This document shows positions 9,593 to 22,953 of a stretch of DNA of 64,000 bases, piece after piece. Source of the DNA: Helopsaltes ochotensis (taxonomy: Eukaryota; Chordata; Aves; Passeriformes; Locustellidae); NCBI GenBank assembly GCA_013400155.1, contig VXBM01000192.1, positions 450,741-514,740 on the forward strand, written 5' to 3'. Both the position numbers and the translations under genes were made by a program. The notes under the pieces were generated by a model. That model saw only the letters and a list, made by a program, of their open reading frames with translations. It was not told the DNA's origin and ran no database searches. Positions within the stretch are counted from its first letter, which is position 1. Each line of letters starts with the position of its first letter.

Positions 9593-12014
9593 AAAAACAG
9601 GAAGTGTGAAATGTTTCGTTTAAAGATAACATTTTTTTCCAGTGTTCCTAAGTTAGAGGACCAAGAAGGAAAGAAAGAAAGAACAGCTATTTGCTTCTCA
9701 CCCTGAATATATTCAAGACTTCTCAAGATCTTTTCTTCACATTAACAAGTATAGCTTAAACTGATGTTGCATAGGTAAAATAAAGTGCTAACTTAATGTT
9801 CTTATTGATTGACTGTAGCAATGCTAATTAAGTCTTGAGTCTCACAGGCCACAAAAGGTGCAGAATAAATTATGCAGATTTGTCACTGCTGGTTCAGTAT
9901 TTGAAATTGCTAGATTTGGTAGTGGTTGTGTTCTGACCAGCTTGTGTTCACTGTGCTGGATGGAAAAGGTCTGGGACCAGAGCTGTTTCTAGAGGCAGAG
10001 TGCCATGGCTGTTTATGGACTGTCAAGAACAGCTGTGGTGGAGCAAAAATGGAGACCATATTTTCTGCAAGTGAGAGGAGGAAACTGAGGTAGCAATGGA
10101 AAATGCTGCAGTGAATGTAGTTTTTAAGAAATAGAAGATGCTTGTGTTTGAGGCTGCCAGCCTGATATCAAATTTCAGAGCCTTACTTTCTTTTAAGTAG
10201 AGAAGGATTCATATATGAGTGGAAGCCCGTGTGTTTTGGTTTTTGGTGTGTGTAGAGGTAAATTCACAGGAGTGAATCTGTTAAACAGATCTGCTCAGGG
10301 CCTGATGTCAATAAACTTGTTAGGTTTTTTGGTCTTCTTCTGGAATTGGTACATTTGAAAAAACTGGTATTTAATCTGTCTCATGAGAAGTATTTTCTTG
10401 TCTCTTTATGGAAGTGATTGTCTGGTGGTCAGAGTGGCAAATGCTCTTATATAAGGACATACAAGTGCTGCATATCTTTCTCAGTTTTCCTGAAAATGCT
10501 TTTGAAAACTTCATTGCCTTGAATTACTCTTCTGACTGATGAATATTTTTTGGTTTTGTTTTTTAGGTTTTTTTTCGGTTTCTTTTTTTTTTTACTATTT
10601 CACTGTCATTGGTTAAAACCAGATTTTTAGTTCTGAAATTGCTGGGTTAGTTAGATGCCAATTTTAGCTTCCCTTGCTCTGTTTTTATGTGTCTTGCCTG
10701 ATGCTATTCTTTATGTTTTGCATATTGTTTTGAGTCTGTTTGGTAGCTGCAGTCCAAAGCATGAAATCATGATATGCTCACCCAAATTAGTACCTTGAAG
10801 CTGCTGAGAAGGCAGGTCTTTTCCCTTCCCTGCTCATCTTGCTCCCAGCTATGAAGCGCTCTTTGCACACCTGCTGTTGACTGGTGCTCCTCTGCTCACA
10901 GAAAAAGAAATCCAGTTCAATTTCCAAAGCAGAACCAGAGAATGCAACTTAGTTTTCTTTTCAGATTTAGTCTTCTTCCATTTTAGTGAGCTGTGCACTC
11001 CAGTGGTTGTCTGAGGTGTTTCTGGACAAGTATCCAAGAGCTTGACTGGGAGTGTGCATGTGGGGGAAATCGGAGGGGACAGCAGGTGCTTCCCTTGCTT
11101 TCATGTCTGGGTGCTGGCAGCATCATGACACTGCCTGCTTCTTTCTATGCTTTTCAGTTCACTCCCTTTCCTTACTGTAGGTTTTCTTGATGGTGCTGTA
11201 TTTTTTAGCTGCAGTACACACCAGCTTGGTCAGCTGCTCTGGGGAACAGATGTTAAAACTCCAGTGAGAACGGCAAGAGGATTATCTGACAAACTGATAT
11301 TATCTGTATCTCTGACCTTCCGCTTGAGAACTATTTGAATCTCACACTCGGTTCAGGAGCCTTAGCTGTTTATGAAAGTTTAGCTGTTTTAGTTGGTATT
11401 AATGGATAGTCACATATGTTGTCCCATTTCTCCATCACATGCTTGCCTTTTAAAGCTAAGGTATCTAATGTTGATTATCATATTTATGCTTAACAGAACT
11501 CCCTCTCGCCTTTCTCTGCATCAAAGCAAGATTTCTACTTATGCAATTGCACTGTCACACACTCTGTTATCATATGAAGTCATTTGTTGCGCTGATGCTC
11601 CTATCTAAGGAGCTCCTCATGTAAACACTGGACAGTGTTGCCTACACCGAGGTTAGAAAATACAATTGAAAAACCTCATCAAAAATACCTTTGATAGTAT
11701 TAATCAGGGTAAAATTCCCTCTATCCTTTCTCACTGACCGATCTCCATTACAGGAGTCTAAATTAGGTATAATTCTGTTAAAGCCCATAATTGTACTTCT
11801 GTGAGAGTCAAATTAAGTCTTTGAATATCTCATGTAGCATTTTTTTTTCTTGGAAGACTTAGGGGGAAAGGATGAGGTAGAATCCACTTTGGGTTGTTAA
11901 GGAATACTTAATATCTCTCATGTTGTTACAACTCACTTTGCCAACGGAAGTGTTTGGAGGATAAATCTTACAGCTAGCTCTTGTGAGAGCAAGAAACCTA
12001 GAATAAAATCTTTT

Positions 12015-12034
12015 AGGCTTGTAGAGGCTTGTAG
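12015..12034. repeat. 10-bp tandem duplication
   Basis: AGGCTTGTAG occurs twice back to back without mismatch. It is a small slippage-type duplication. Confidence 0.8.
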
Positions 12035-13555
12035 ACCTGGCTGCATACTATAAGAGATGTAAATATCAGACAGTTGCATTGCTCATATTGATCTGACCAT
12101 CAAATGTTCAGCCAAATATGTCAAAGAAAAATTAATGAGTGTGTGCCAGTGGGCTATTAATACTTCTGGGGAGCAAGTCACCTAAGGCTTATATCAATAG
12201 TCAAAATATGCATTAGTAGGTCTTAATGCTGTGCTTTTAAACTTTCTAGTACTGGAGGTTTGTGTATTTTTTGTTTACACCAAGGAAAATCTCAAGCTTG
12301 GAGTTAATAACGGGTTGTATTTTATTAAACTGAAAAGCTGATTGTGGACTTGCCCATTCTAACCTTCTGATTTTACTGACATTTGCTAAACCTTATGAAG
12401 TGTTTGTTCTTTAGCTGTGTCTGATTTCTTCAACATAGTGGACTGGGGACTTAATTTAGGATCCAAATAAAAGCTTTGTTTTGGAGTAAAAACAAAACAA
12501 ATCTAACTTCCTTCCTCTGTCATCCTAACCTCTACCAAGGGGAAAGGAACTTCCCTGAAACTTCACATGTTGTTTTCCTCCCAGAGAAGACTTTCTGGGT
12601 GAAAGTTTTGCAGAATGAGATGTAAAACTTCAAAATTGTGAAGAACTGGAATATTTTTGCCCTGTTTTCCTTTCTCAAATTTTAATGGATCATTGCCAAC
12701 TGTAAAACACTTCATATATTCAGTGGAAAGTTTGAGGTCTATGAGGTTTGCTTGGTTTTTTCCCCCTTCTGCCTGAAAGGGAAAAAAAATAGTGTATCTG
12801 TATTTTTGAAGTCTGCTGAGGAAAGAGCACAAATGTTGAAGACTTCTGAGGCTTCTGATTAATATTTCTGCTGTTCAGTTTTCATTCCAGACCTCTGAAG
12901 TATTACAGTTTTTTTCTACTTTGCTACAAACTTGTGCATTTGCCTGTTATTACCTCTCAGGGAGCACTGTGGCAAAACGAAAGTCCTTTCATTAGCCCAG
13001 CAACTGAATCTTGCTGTTCCCTGTTGCTGGGGTGTGTAGCTGTGACTGCATTGCCACTGACTGAAAAGGATAAGTGTGACGTGATGGTGAGAGAGTTGCA
13101 CTTATTTAAGAGTGACTGGTAGGTTTGAACAGGTTGCATTTGATGCAATGTTTGATTTGCATAAATATTAATGTACTTTCATGCACTGCTAGTAGGTGGA
13201 CGAACATTAGAAGTGTCTCAATTCTTTCATGTGCAACAAATGAATGAAAAGTGTTGAAGCTGGAAAGAACACCTATTTCTGTGATGAGGGGACAGGTCTC
13301 TGTTCCATAAGATGCATGCTTAAGCTTTCTTTTCATTCGTTACAGTGACTTTGGGAGGAAATATACTTGTCTGTTTGTCTCTAAACTTGTTACTAAGAGA
13401 TTTCAAAATCCATTTAGAAGAAGTTTGCATTGAAAGGCCTGAGTTTATGCTTCATAAAAAGGGATGATGAAACATTGGATATGTTGTGTTACACAGGGAG
13501 CAGAAGGGTATTTGAACTTGTGAAGAAGTTTTATTTCCAGGATTTTTTCTCTGGA

Positions 13556-13607
13556 GTGTTGTTGGTTTTTTTGGGGGGGGTTTTGGGTTTTTTTTGGTTT
13601 TTTTTTT
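13556..13607. repeat. G/T-only low-complexity tract
   Basis: There are 52 bases of only G and T, including a run of eight or more G and a separate GGG between T runs. It is strongly strand-asymmetric low-complexity DNA. Only two G runs of three or more are present, so a standard four-run G-quadruplex is not predicted. Confidence 0.8.
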
Positions 13608-14454
13608 AATATATAGATATAGGAATAAAATTTTTAATTGACTGATAAAATCTCTAATAGCAATTTGCAAATTTAAATTCCATCCAGTTCCAGTTGCATG
13701 GAAGGCATGTAGTATAAATCAACTTTACTGGTTTTAAACTTTTCCTTGCTTTTGTGTTTCATTCAGCTTTAATATTCCAAGTATTGGAAAATGGGCAACT
13801 TGAAATACTTTATTTACAGTTGTGCTACTGTTATCACTGTTAATACAGATTTCTTATGTTTAAAAAAAGCAACTCAAAAAATCAGATGAACTGGTGGCTG
13901 AGTTTTAAACTCCTTAAAAATAGGAGGGAGGGGAAGAAGTTTATTTTTATTACTGTTTCCAATTCCTTCTAAAAATATTTCTATTTACAAATTGTTTACA
14001 GCTACTTACTTTTGTTCAAGAATTCTAGAAGAAAACAGTTAGTTAGTGGTAGCTTTTTACAAGGCTGTAGTTGATTCTTGCTTGTATTTCCCAGCTGGTG
14101 TTAGAGTACATCTGGAATCTATGAAATTCCTTTCTTTGTTCCTCATTTCCTGTTTCATTGAGTACTACAGTGCAACATTCTGAAAGCTATTTCTCTTAGC
14201 ATCTTCTAAGATGTGCATTTTAAATCAATTGATGAGTTATTAAAGGTAGTTATATGTGCTTGTGTTTAACAGTGTAATTGAATAGTGAAGTTGAACTGTA
14301 TTATGAAACTTCTCTGATGCTTTGTTGTCATATTTCAGTGAAAAATAGTTTCATTGATTTATCTGGCTGTCATTCAGCTTGTAGAATTGTAGAAAGGAAG
14401 GTGGTAGAAATGGAAGAAAAATCTGGTAGATAGTACAAAAGCTGCCTTTCTTAG

Positions 14455-14485
14455 TCTCTCTTTCCCTCTCTCTCCCCCTCCCCCT
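14455..14485. repeat. Pyrimidine tract (CT-rich)
   Basis: Thirty-one consecutive C/T bases. It resembles the tract at 4045-4088 but sits inside AT-rich intron. It is not followed by an AG plus a recognisable exon, so I do not treat it as a splice acceptor. Confidence 0.8.
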
Positions 14486-17400
14486 GCCCAGGAACAATCC
14501 CCAGTTTGTAATGGAAAATTAGATCTATTTTGCAGGAGACACAGGGTGTGACATCCTACAGTTGCTTTTCAGTTCTGGTTTGAAAGGCTGGTGGCTGCTA
14601 TAGAACACATGAACACAACCTTGGAAAATTGAGCTCTGACACTCTGGCACAATGAGAGAGTTGTGTGTGTCTAAAACAAAACCAATCCATCCTCTCCAAA
14701 ACAGCTGCGTTTATGTTAGATTTACTGGTTGGGATTGCATTGTTGCAGGTAATTCATAGCCAATAAAAAAGAGAGGAGATGAAGTTGTCTAACAGAATTG
14801 CCCTCATTTTTTGCAAGTAGTTGTTCTGTTCTTCCTGAAAAAAGTTGTGCTTTTATGAGTACTTTACATGTCTGAGTGGCTGCCTCAAGTTTCCCAGAAC
14901 AAATGCAAGTTCTTCATAGTCCAGCGGTCAGCTCCTCTGTTGTTGCCATTTATGTGCTGTTTCTGAGATTGCAGCTTTCATTCTTTGTGCTGTCACTAGT
15001 TATGAAAACTATAGTGGTAAAATATATAGAAAAATATTTTGAAGAAGTTCAAAAACTTCTTCACAAAGCACTTGCTCTTAAGATGAGACTTGCATTTGAA
15101 GCATTGTTTTTTTTCTCTTTATAAAATGCACTTGGTGTTTTCCCTTCTATTTTTGATTTGTGGAATATCTCTGAAATGGCAGTATTTGTTCTCATGGAGA
15201 ACTTAATGTGGGGGAAATTTTTCTCTTATTTTTAGCTGTTTTTAATACATGGTAGCAGAGATAAGCAAGGAATGCTAGCACTGAGACCTGTCACTCCTCT
15301 ACAGATCTGGCTGGTATAGTTTCATGTCTTCCTTTGATTTTCTTTTTAATGTCCCTGATAGCAGATATATAATTGATTCCATGAAATAGGTTGTACATGG
15401 AGGCACATTATATTTTTTCTACTTATTATAAGGAGCTGAGGGAAAAGCTACTTGTTTCCCACAAGGTATGCAAAAATAGCTACAGAACTGTGAAACTCCA
15501 GCAGTTGTGTGTCTTTCAGCATGTTATTTGGGTACCGAACCATTTTTAAGGTTCTCACATCTTCTGCGCTTATATAAAAGTAACCGTACTGCTCAGTGTG
15601 TCTGAGAATTTGGTAAACCCCAAAGCCATTTTGCTCTGTAGGTAGCTGTTGTTGCTTTTAGACTGTATTATGCCCTGTTTCAGGGATGCAATAAAGGTCC
15701 TAGAAAACTTGCATCTGCTCTGCTCAAGTCAGAGGAGCTGTGCTCCTCTGAGTTTTGTGCACTGTTGTAACTGTCAGTAAGGTCCTCATCTTGATCTGTG
15801 CAAATTCTCAGTAGCCTGGACCAAGTCTGGTCCTAAAAGGCTTCTTCAGAGTATTTAGAGTATTTATCCCTGTAACACTGGTTCATTGACCTATTCTGTT
15901 CCTCAAATGATAAGTTGCATTTTACATAATGTTCAAGTTCTGTATTTTGTGCAGAATATTCCCTGGTAGATAAGAGAAAGGACCCATCAGCTATTTCTGC
16001 AAATATTCTGTGGCCCATTCCTCTTTATAAACTTGCAGTCACATTTACAGTGTAGATATTTCATGTTTAGGACTTTGGCTGATGTTGCATAATATTCAAA
16101 TGTCAAATTGTTAAGATACCTGAAGAACCACATTTGTGCTCTATTAGAGTTTCTTGCCCTAAGTTTAAGGTAGGAGTTGACCAGCACTACTCTTACTTCT
16201 GTAAATATTTGTCTTACCCGGTGCTTGTAGATTGTTCCACGTAATTAATTTTGCTGCATGCTGAGGGCCAGCAGCTCTTGGATGATTCTGCTTGACTGCT
16301 GTGGACACCAGAGTTCCCACTAGCAGGAGCTCCAGGTAGTTGCTGCAGAATAGGCTTAGGTCCTTCAGAGATGATGGTGGCTTAGAAAGGAGGTCGTGGT
16401 CAATGGTATAAATTCAGCCCCGTTTAAAACTTGGGGAACTGTTAGTGTCCCTTCCTCTCGTACTGGTGTGTAGAGCCAACCTCTGTGCTTTGTGAGGTGG
16501 TGCCTGCTATGGGCTTCAGGAAATTTGTGTTGCATGTTAGAGTTGGAAGAAACTAGATTTCAAGATAGTGTGCCTCTCCCTACTCCCCCATGGCTTTTTA
16601 TTTTTTAGGCCTACTAAGCAAAATTGCCTGAGAGGGAGGAAAAAAGCTAGTTTTTATTCAGATCAATACTCCTGCGTGTCTGTTTTTAAATGGTGATTCT
16701 GTGATTTTTGACAGAGAATAAAAAGTGCCTGGGGGAATTTTTGCAGCTATTGGAATGTTGCAATAAAGAAAAGTCATTTTAGTAAAAGTGAAACTCTTAA
16801 CAGGCTGATAGTGTTTTGACACCTGATTCTGTGACAGTAGTCCAGAAAATTGTGAGTTTGAAAGTGGAAAAAAAATAAAAAGAACTGAGTTACTTTTAAA
16901 GCCAGCTTCAGTATTAAATGTGACTAGTCTCTGTAACAGTCTAGTGGAAAATGTTGTCATTAGTAAGGTTTCATGATAACACCTGCAAATTATTGGTATG
17001 CTGGTGCCCTGCTTCTGGTAATGGGAATTGGTAATCTAGTCCTGGAAGTAACTTGTACTGCATGCTCTTGAATATGGGCTTCACTGTCTTGTGCAGAGTG
17101 AACCTCTGGAATTTAAGGTGTATTTTTCTCCTGGTCCAGTGGAATCTTATTCAGTTTTAGTTATACTGTGTCGAACTTTTTAATATTTGGTGGCTGTTTG
17201 AGCTATAACCAGAAGTGCCAGATGCTTGTAAGGTGTGCTCTCTACTTCAGCACTACCATACAAACTGTATTGGGAAACATACAGCAGCAAGCTCTGTGCT
17301 TAACAGGCCATGCACAGTGGCAGAATGAAATGGGGTCAGGCATGAGTATCTTATCCAGGAAGGGCTTAGAACCAAATAAGAGCTTACATGTCTGTGAATC

Positions 17401-17939
17401 AGTGCCAGGCTGCAGATACGCCAAAACTCCTCTGGCCTTGCATGGGGTTAACTCAGGGCTACAGAATGTGATCTGAAAAACCCTCTACTTGTGGTGGGAA
17501 AACACTGGGTATAGGACTAGGTCAGATTCCCTATTGCTCTCCCAAACTCCACAATACGGGATGTGGACAGGAGCTTCTACCTACTTCCTTCAGAGTATGG
17601 GGTCAGCAGCTAGGCAGGATCTTGTAGCTGTGCCTTAAAGACAGGGATTTGGTTCCCTTTGTACTTCTGGAGGAGACAGTGATGCTGATATGTCAGTGCC
17701 TTTGTTGTAGGTATAACATTTGGTGTCTTCAGTGTCATGGTGAAAAGCTAACGTATTTTGCAGTGTACGTATCTTCTAGGGTATCAGCCTGCAGGAGATA
17801 GAGTTGGGATATTTCTCTTTGGGTAGGTTGGGTTTTGACAGAGGTAAAGCTCAGTGTACTTTGATCTAGTGCAGGTATGTGCATTTATTTGATATTCTTT
17901 CTTGCCATTTTGCCATTGTTTTTCACATGGATGCATGCC

Positions 17940-17958
17940 TTTTTTTTTTTTTTCCCCC
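17940..17958. repeat. Poly(T)-C5 tract
   Basis: A run of T directly followed by five C. It is a short low-complexity tract with no further significance seen. Confidence 0.75.
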
Positions 17959-18091
17959 GATAAAGTGTTTGTTGCTTCTCTGACCTCTGTGGTACACCTG
18001 AAACCAGCTGTGCTGGAGTACTGAGCCTTCACAGCTGCAGGGGGAACAGGGTATGGGAAGGATGAGCCATAGCTCAGCCACTGTGTGCTAC

Positions 18092-18126
18092 TTTGTTGTT
18101 GTTGTTGTGTGTTGTTTTTTTTTTTT
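18092..18126. repeat. (TTG)n followed by poly(T)
   Basis: About five TTG units, then TGTGTTG and a T run. It is a simple repeat that generates Gln/Asn-rich frames on the minus strand (around 17784-18191), which I regard as non-coding. Confidence 0.8.
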
Positions 18127-18750
18127 ATTTGCTTTGCATTGCTTTCTGTTTGTTGAATGATAGTTTTCTTTTGGGAACATGAGATTAGCACTAAAATAGG
18201 CCAGCATAGGATGAAGATGACGACAATATAAAGCTTCTAAACATTATTTTGAGCCAATGGGTTAGCTTTACTTTAATCAGGATTTTTAAAATTTTTTTTC
18301 AACAATCATTAAGTAAAATCTTTGGAACAAAATAGCTTAATATCAAGAGTGTGTTCAAGTATTTCTTTTGAGAAATGGAGCACTTAATTGGATATTGATG
18401 GGGACTAATGTGAATGCTGTTGTAGGGCTGTGATTGAAAGCTTTCGGGGGGAAGGGAAGGTGGTTGAGACTTTGTAAATTAAAACTAACTCAAAAGAATG
18501 CTGCGCTACATCTTCTGTGGTATTAGTGATGCCTCTGAAAGGTCTTTAGTTATACCCAGGCTTCAGAATCATATCAAGAATTACAGCTTAGCTGTAGACA
18601 GTGTAATCAGTGTGATACAAAATTGGTCTGTACTCTTGTAATAATCCAGATTGGGTGGTTCTGCCTCAAACCTTCAAGATATTAGACAGTAAGTTTGACC
18701 TGGCCCACTTAATTCATTTTACAGTCTCCTCAGGTGTAATTTTTAAAGTT

Positions 18751-18800
18751 TATTAATTGCCTAATTAACCTTAATGATAAATGACTTTTTATGCTAATCA
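18751..18800. promoter_or_regulatory. Cluster of homeodomain-type TAAT cores
   Basis: Within 50 bases there are TATTAAT, CTAATTAA, TTAATGAT and GCTAATCA cores, overlapping on both strands. The flanks are non-repetitive and of mixed composition, which is the look of conserved developmental enhancers. AT-rich introns produce such cores by chance, so this is only a candidate. No coding frame crosses it. Confidence 0.25.
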
Positions 18801-20654
18801 TTTGAAAGATGATTTAGAAAAGTAACTGAAACACCATAGCTGCTGTTCTGCCTGTAAAACAGCCTGGATATTTGTTTCACTGTGACATTATGACATCAGG
18901 CATATGTCTTCATTCATGTTCCTGGCAGCTGGAAGCAGTGTCTAAAGGGCTTGTATTGTTTACCCGTGTCTGCTAAGCACTGCTGAATTTCCAGAGTCAA
19001 ACCCTTGAAACTGAGGGTTGTTCATTGTAATCTTGAGTCCCTTTGTGTACATAACATTCTTACCTTTACAGGATTATATATTTACTTTTAAAAGAAAAAC
19101 ACTATACCGCTTTCAGCCCATGGGATGGATGATACTTGTGTAATGAGTAATTATTTTATTATTATTTTTTATTTATTATCATTGCCATCATCTGTATTCT
19201 ATTCTTATCATGGAATACATCGTTTTCTGCCCATTTGTTTAGTTCAAAACCTACTCTGGCATTGTTTTTGAGCTCTTTTGCTGCATTCCTTACTGTACAG
19301 TGAAATCTTTCATCATCCAGCCTTTTTCAAGGTAGAGTTGACTCTCAAGTAGGGGACAGGATAGAAAAATGGTATTTACCAGTCATGGTGCCAATTTCCA
19401 TCTAATTCTAAATTTTTCTGGAAGGCAATTTTGTTGAAGTGGCAAGGATCTAGGATCCGAATATGTATCCAGCCATTGTTATTCCATTGTGGCAATCTTC
19501 TTTCTTCCTGCTTATTTCATTTGTGATGTGCCTTCCCCTGCTGAGATGTAGAGTGCAGATGCCTCACAAGGACCTCTCCCAGCTATATGTAGAGATGGAA
19601 TCAACTGGCTTTGGCTAAGCAGTGCCCAGAGTGATGAGAGAGCCCTGCTCTCTTAGGGAGGGACAGAGGAGGACAAGCAGGATTCTGTTTCTCTGCCTAG
19701 CCAAGTCTTGCTTCCTTCCTTTCAAGATCCTGTTCTTGTCAATCTACACTTGGAGTCAAATACATTCTGTGTCTTCCTGACTTGATAGGGCTTTTGCAGT
19801 GAAAGTCCTACCTGGCATAACCAGTATGGGAGAAATGAAATGCAGTGTTACAGCAAGTATTTCACACAAGGATCAGAAAAGATGCTGATTTCTATTCTCT
19901 GGGATTTGGGGGGATTTTGATTGAATTATTTGAAGTCAAAAGCCGAGGGCTGCCTAATACTTCATTTTGGTATCTGGACATTGCTGGACAAGCTGACTTC
20001 TCTTGAGTTGATGTTGCCTGTTTCAGCTGAAACAGTTGCAGGGTGTAGGAAGAGTTTAGCAGAAAACAGCTTTAGTGCTCTATTTGGTTCTGAAGAATAG
20101 AAGCTAAAGAGGAAGCTATTATTAAGAAACTGGTACTAAATTGTTGCTTTCTCTTTCCCCTGTGTACCCATCCTCCCATGCTTGTTGGACTCTCCTTGTT
20201 GATCTGCAGTATTTAATACAGTTTTTGTCTTTTTGTAAGCTAACAGCAATGGAATTCTGAGCACTGCACTACCAGGGTCTCAGTCCTGGTGTAGAGCATT
20301 GTTTTGTGTAAATAACTTCTGTTCTAGTTGCTTGGAGTCTAAACAATGTAGAGAAGTCCGCTATAGCCTTTATAGTAATAAACTTCATTTTGTTTTCTAG
20401 CTGCTTACCTTTTTGAAAAGCTGTTGTTCACTTATGTTACAACATAACCTTTTGCTTAGCCTTGACAAGTGTTGCCCTGTTCTGAATAACAATGGTTAAA
20501 TACTCCACTGATCCTTGTGACCTTAGTAACAGAACTCCAGTCCCTTGCTGGTATAAGGGAGTGTTTTATTAATATTTAGAGCAGAACTGAATGAACAAAA
20601 GATTAATTTAATGTGAGGCTATCCTATTCCACTTGTCACGGAGCACAAAATGAT

Positions 20655-20668
20655 AAAAAAAAAAAAAA
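20655..20668. repeat. Poly(A) tract
   Basis: A run of 14 A directly upstream of a segment whose base composition shifts to GC-rich. It could be a simple slippage tract, or a border of the anomalous segment that follows. Confidence 0.8.
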
Positions 20669-20799
20669 GGCAGGCTGGAAGCTGAGCATGACAACAAAGC
20701 AGGCAGGGCAGTGATCTTGCCTGTGAGGTGGGGAATCATATAGTAGTCAAACAAGGGTGTAGAGCAGGTTCATGATGTTAGCCAGGGTCAACCGAGAGC

Positions 20800-21150
20800 C
20801 TAGTGACCACCAGAGAACTCTGTAATGATGAATCGGTCCAAGGTAACACCAGAATTTAAGTCATCAGAGCAGAGTCAGGGTTGGTATGGCCGGGTGCAGA
20901 CAAACCTGCAGAGCTCTGACAAGGGCCAAGGGTCTGGGCTGGAATCAGCCCAGAAGTGGGGAAGGGTGTCCAGTGAGGCCTCCTCCAGTGCTTTCTCCCA
21001 GGGCTGCCTCCCCAGCAGCCTGCTCCGGGTTTACACAGCTGCGCCGTGTCACAGCTGGCCTGGAGCCCAGGCCTCCGGACCCCCGAGGGCTGGGGGAGGC
21101 TCTGCTCAGCGCCCTGGCACCGCTTGTGTTTGGGTAAGATCTTGTCTGGG
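20800..21150. other. GC-rich anomalous segment in AT-rich intron
   Basis: Composition changes sharply to GC-rich, with CpGs in the right half (GCTGCGCCGTG, CTCCGGACCCCCGAGG, CAGCGCCCTGG). It ends as abruptly after about 21140. Overlapping frames on both strands (up to about 144 codons) follow from the low stop-codon density and resemble no known family. A degenerate transposable-element or LTR fragment that I do not recognise, or a small CpG island with enhancer or promoter activity, are the main options. No terminal repeats or target-site duplication were identified. Confidence 0.35.
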
Positions 21151-22913
21151 CTAGCCTTAAATCACATAAAACTTTCTGAAGTTCTTGATCCTGGGACAAC
21201 CATGGTGTGAATCGTAAAGGGTGCAAAGAGGAAGTGGAGATGCAATAACAGAAGATAGGGCTGCATGTTTTGTAACTCTGACTGTGGCAATAAAACACAT
21301 CCTGTGTGTGGGGGGAGGCAGCCCCCCGTGGTGATTGTTGCAGCCACTGTGACTTGCATTGGGTGGTGGGTATTTCCACAGCTCTCTGTGGATAAGGGCA
21401 AGTGTGGGAGGCACTAGGTATTAGGTAGATGTTGCTACAGTATGTTAGAATGATTGCTAATTAGACTGTTGGGATGGACCGAAAAGAAATTCTCTTGAAG
21501 TCTCTTTAACCTTTTGCAGCTGTGTTTTTGTGCTTTTATTCATCCACATACTTTGACTAATATCTTGCTCTCAATCTATGACATTTTTTAGTGATTTATT
21601 CTTCTTCCCTCTTTCTGTGGTTTGAAAACCATGTCTGATTTTTGTGAAGTTTCTGGTGCATGCTCTTACTTCTGTCCATGCTGTGTCAAGTCTCCCTTAT
21701 ATCATGTCAGCAGCATTCTGTTGATTAGCAGAAGAGACCTATTAGAGTTCAGTGTTCTTTGTTTCCTGCCTCTTTTCTTTCCCCCTTCCCCAGAAGGATT
21801 TTGTTAGAGACTTCTCTGTGTTATTTCTGTGGGAGCTGTTGAAGGAGTTTTTGCAGCAGAGGGTTGTGTAGAAATTAGCTTGTGAACTCAATCGTGGTTC
21901 TCCCTGCAGACCTGTACTTGAGATGAAAGGGTTGGTTTTGTTTGCATTCAAGTTTCCTGCTGCTTTGAAAGGCAGTGGTGTGTCTCAGAACAGCAGTACT
22001 TGCAATATGCTCCTTCCACAGAAGGGAAAGTAATGACCAGTGTTTTATAGATAGGCATGTGGTTCCTCATATCCCTCTTTAGTTCTGCCTGGTTAAAAGG
22101 GTTAGAAATGATCACTGTTAATATTTTTTTCCCTTTCCTGAAAAGGCAGTGATAACTCATTCAAAATATTTTGAATTGTGGTCTAAAAGTGTATTATGGT
22201 AAATTCACATACTGGAATACTATTCAGTGCATCTGAGGCTTGTTCTGCATAATCAAATTGCTTAGAGATTTTTATCTTCTCTGAAGATGCACATAAAGTC
22301 TGCACTTTGTGGGTTTAGTAATTCCTTGGTGTATGACATCAAGCATTCCCATATGTTCAGGACTATCTTGCTTGTGTGAGAGCAGGGATATGACAGGCAA
22401 TCAAGTTAAGCAAAGATTAAGGAGACAGCAGTTGTAGGCTGGGGGAGAAAATTCACAACTATTATGTAAAGAAAGTGGTATAGGATCTCCCAAAACAAAG
22501 TAGCAGAGAGCACCCATGGGGTGTGTTCAGTAAGTTATTGAATGTTGCTTTATATCTTGGGCTGACTGTTAGTGCTGGAGACTTATGTGAGTTTACTTAA
22601 GTGCAGGGTTGATTCTGGCACCGTCTAAGTTAGATTAGGTGCTACTTTGAGCTGAAGGGTACAGCAGGGAGGTGGAAGTGGAGAGAAGTTGAAAGGAGGG
22701 CTTATCTGGTTAAGTGGCTTTTTCCTCCCTGCTGGGAAGACCACAGAGCTGTACTATCTATTCAGTAAACATCTTCCCCTGGGTGTTAGCTGTGCTGCTA
22801 ATTTGCAGCTCTTAATGATAACAAGGGAGAGAACTTTATTTTAGATAATCCACTTGATATAGTCGGTTGTTGTAAAGCATTTCAAATGGGGATCTGTCGG
22901 GGGGCAAAAGGAT

Positions 22914-22953
22914 GAGGAAGGAAGCTTGTTGAAGAGGAAGGAAACTTGTTAAA
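22914..22953. repeat. 20-bp tandem duplication
   Basis: Two adjacent 20-bp units (GAGGAAGGAAGCTTGTTGAA and a copy with two mismatches) lie head to tail. Because the copies differ at only two positions, the duplication may be fairly recent. Confidence 0.85.

Noticed and set aside
13556..13607. G-quadruplex
   Set aside because: Only two G runs of three or more are present, fewer than the four needed for a standard intramolecular quadruplex.
16530..16590. TAGAGTTGGAAGAAACTAG resembling a CR1 3' end
   Set aside because: The similarity stops after about 20 bases and no other CR1 block follows.
17784..18191. 135-codon minus-strand frame with Gln/Asn-rich part
   Set aside because: The Gln/Asn runs come from the TTG repeat and poly(T); there is no family resemblance.
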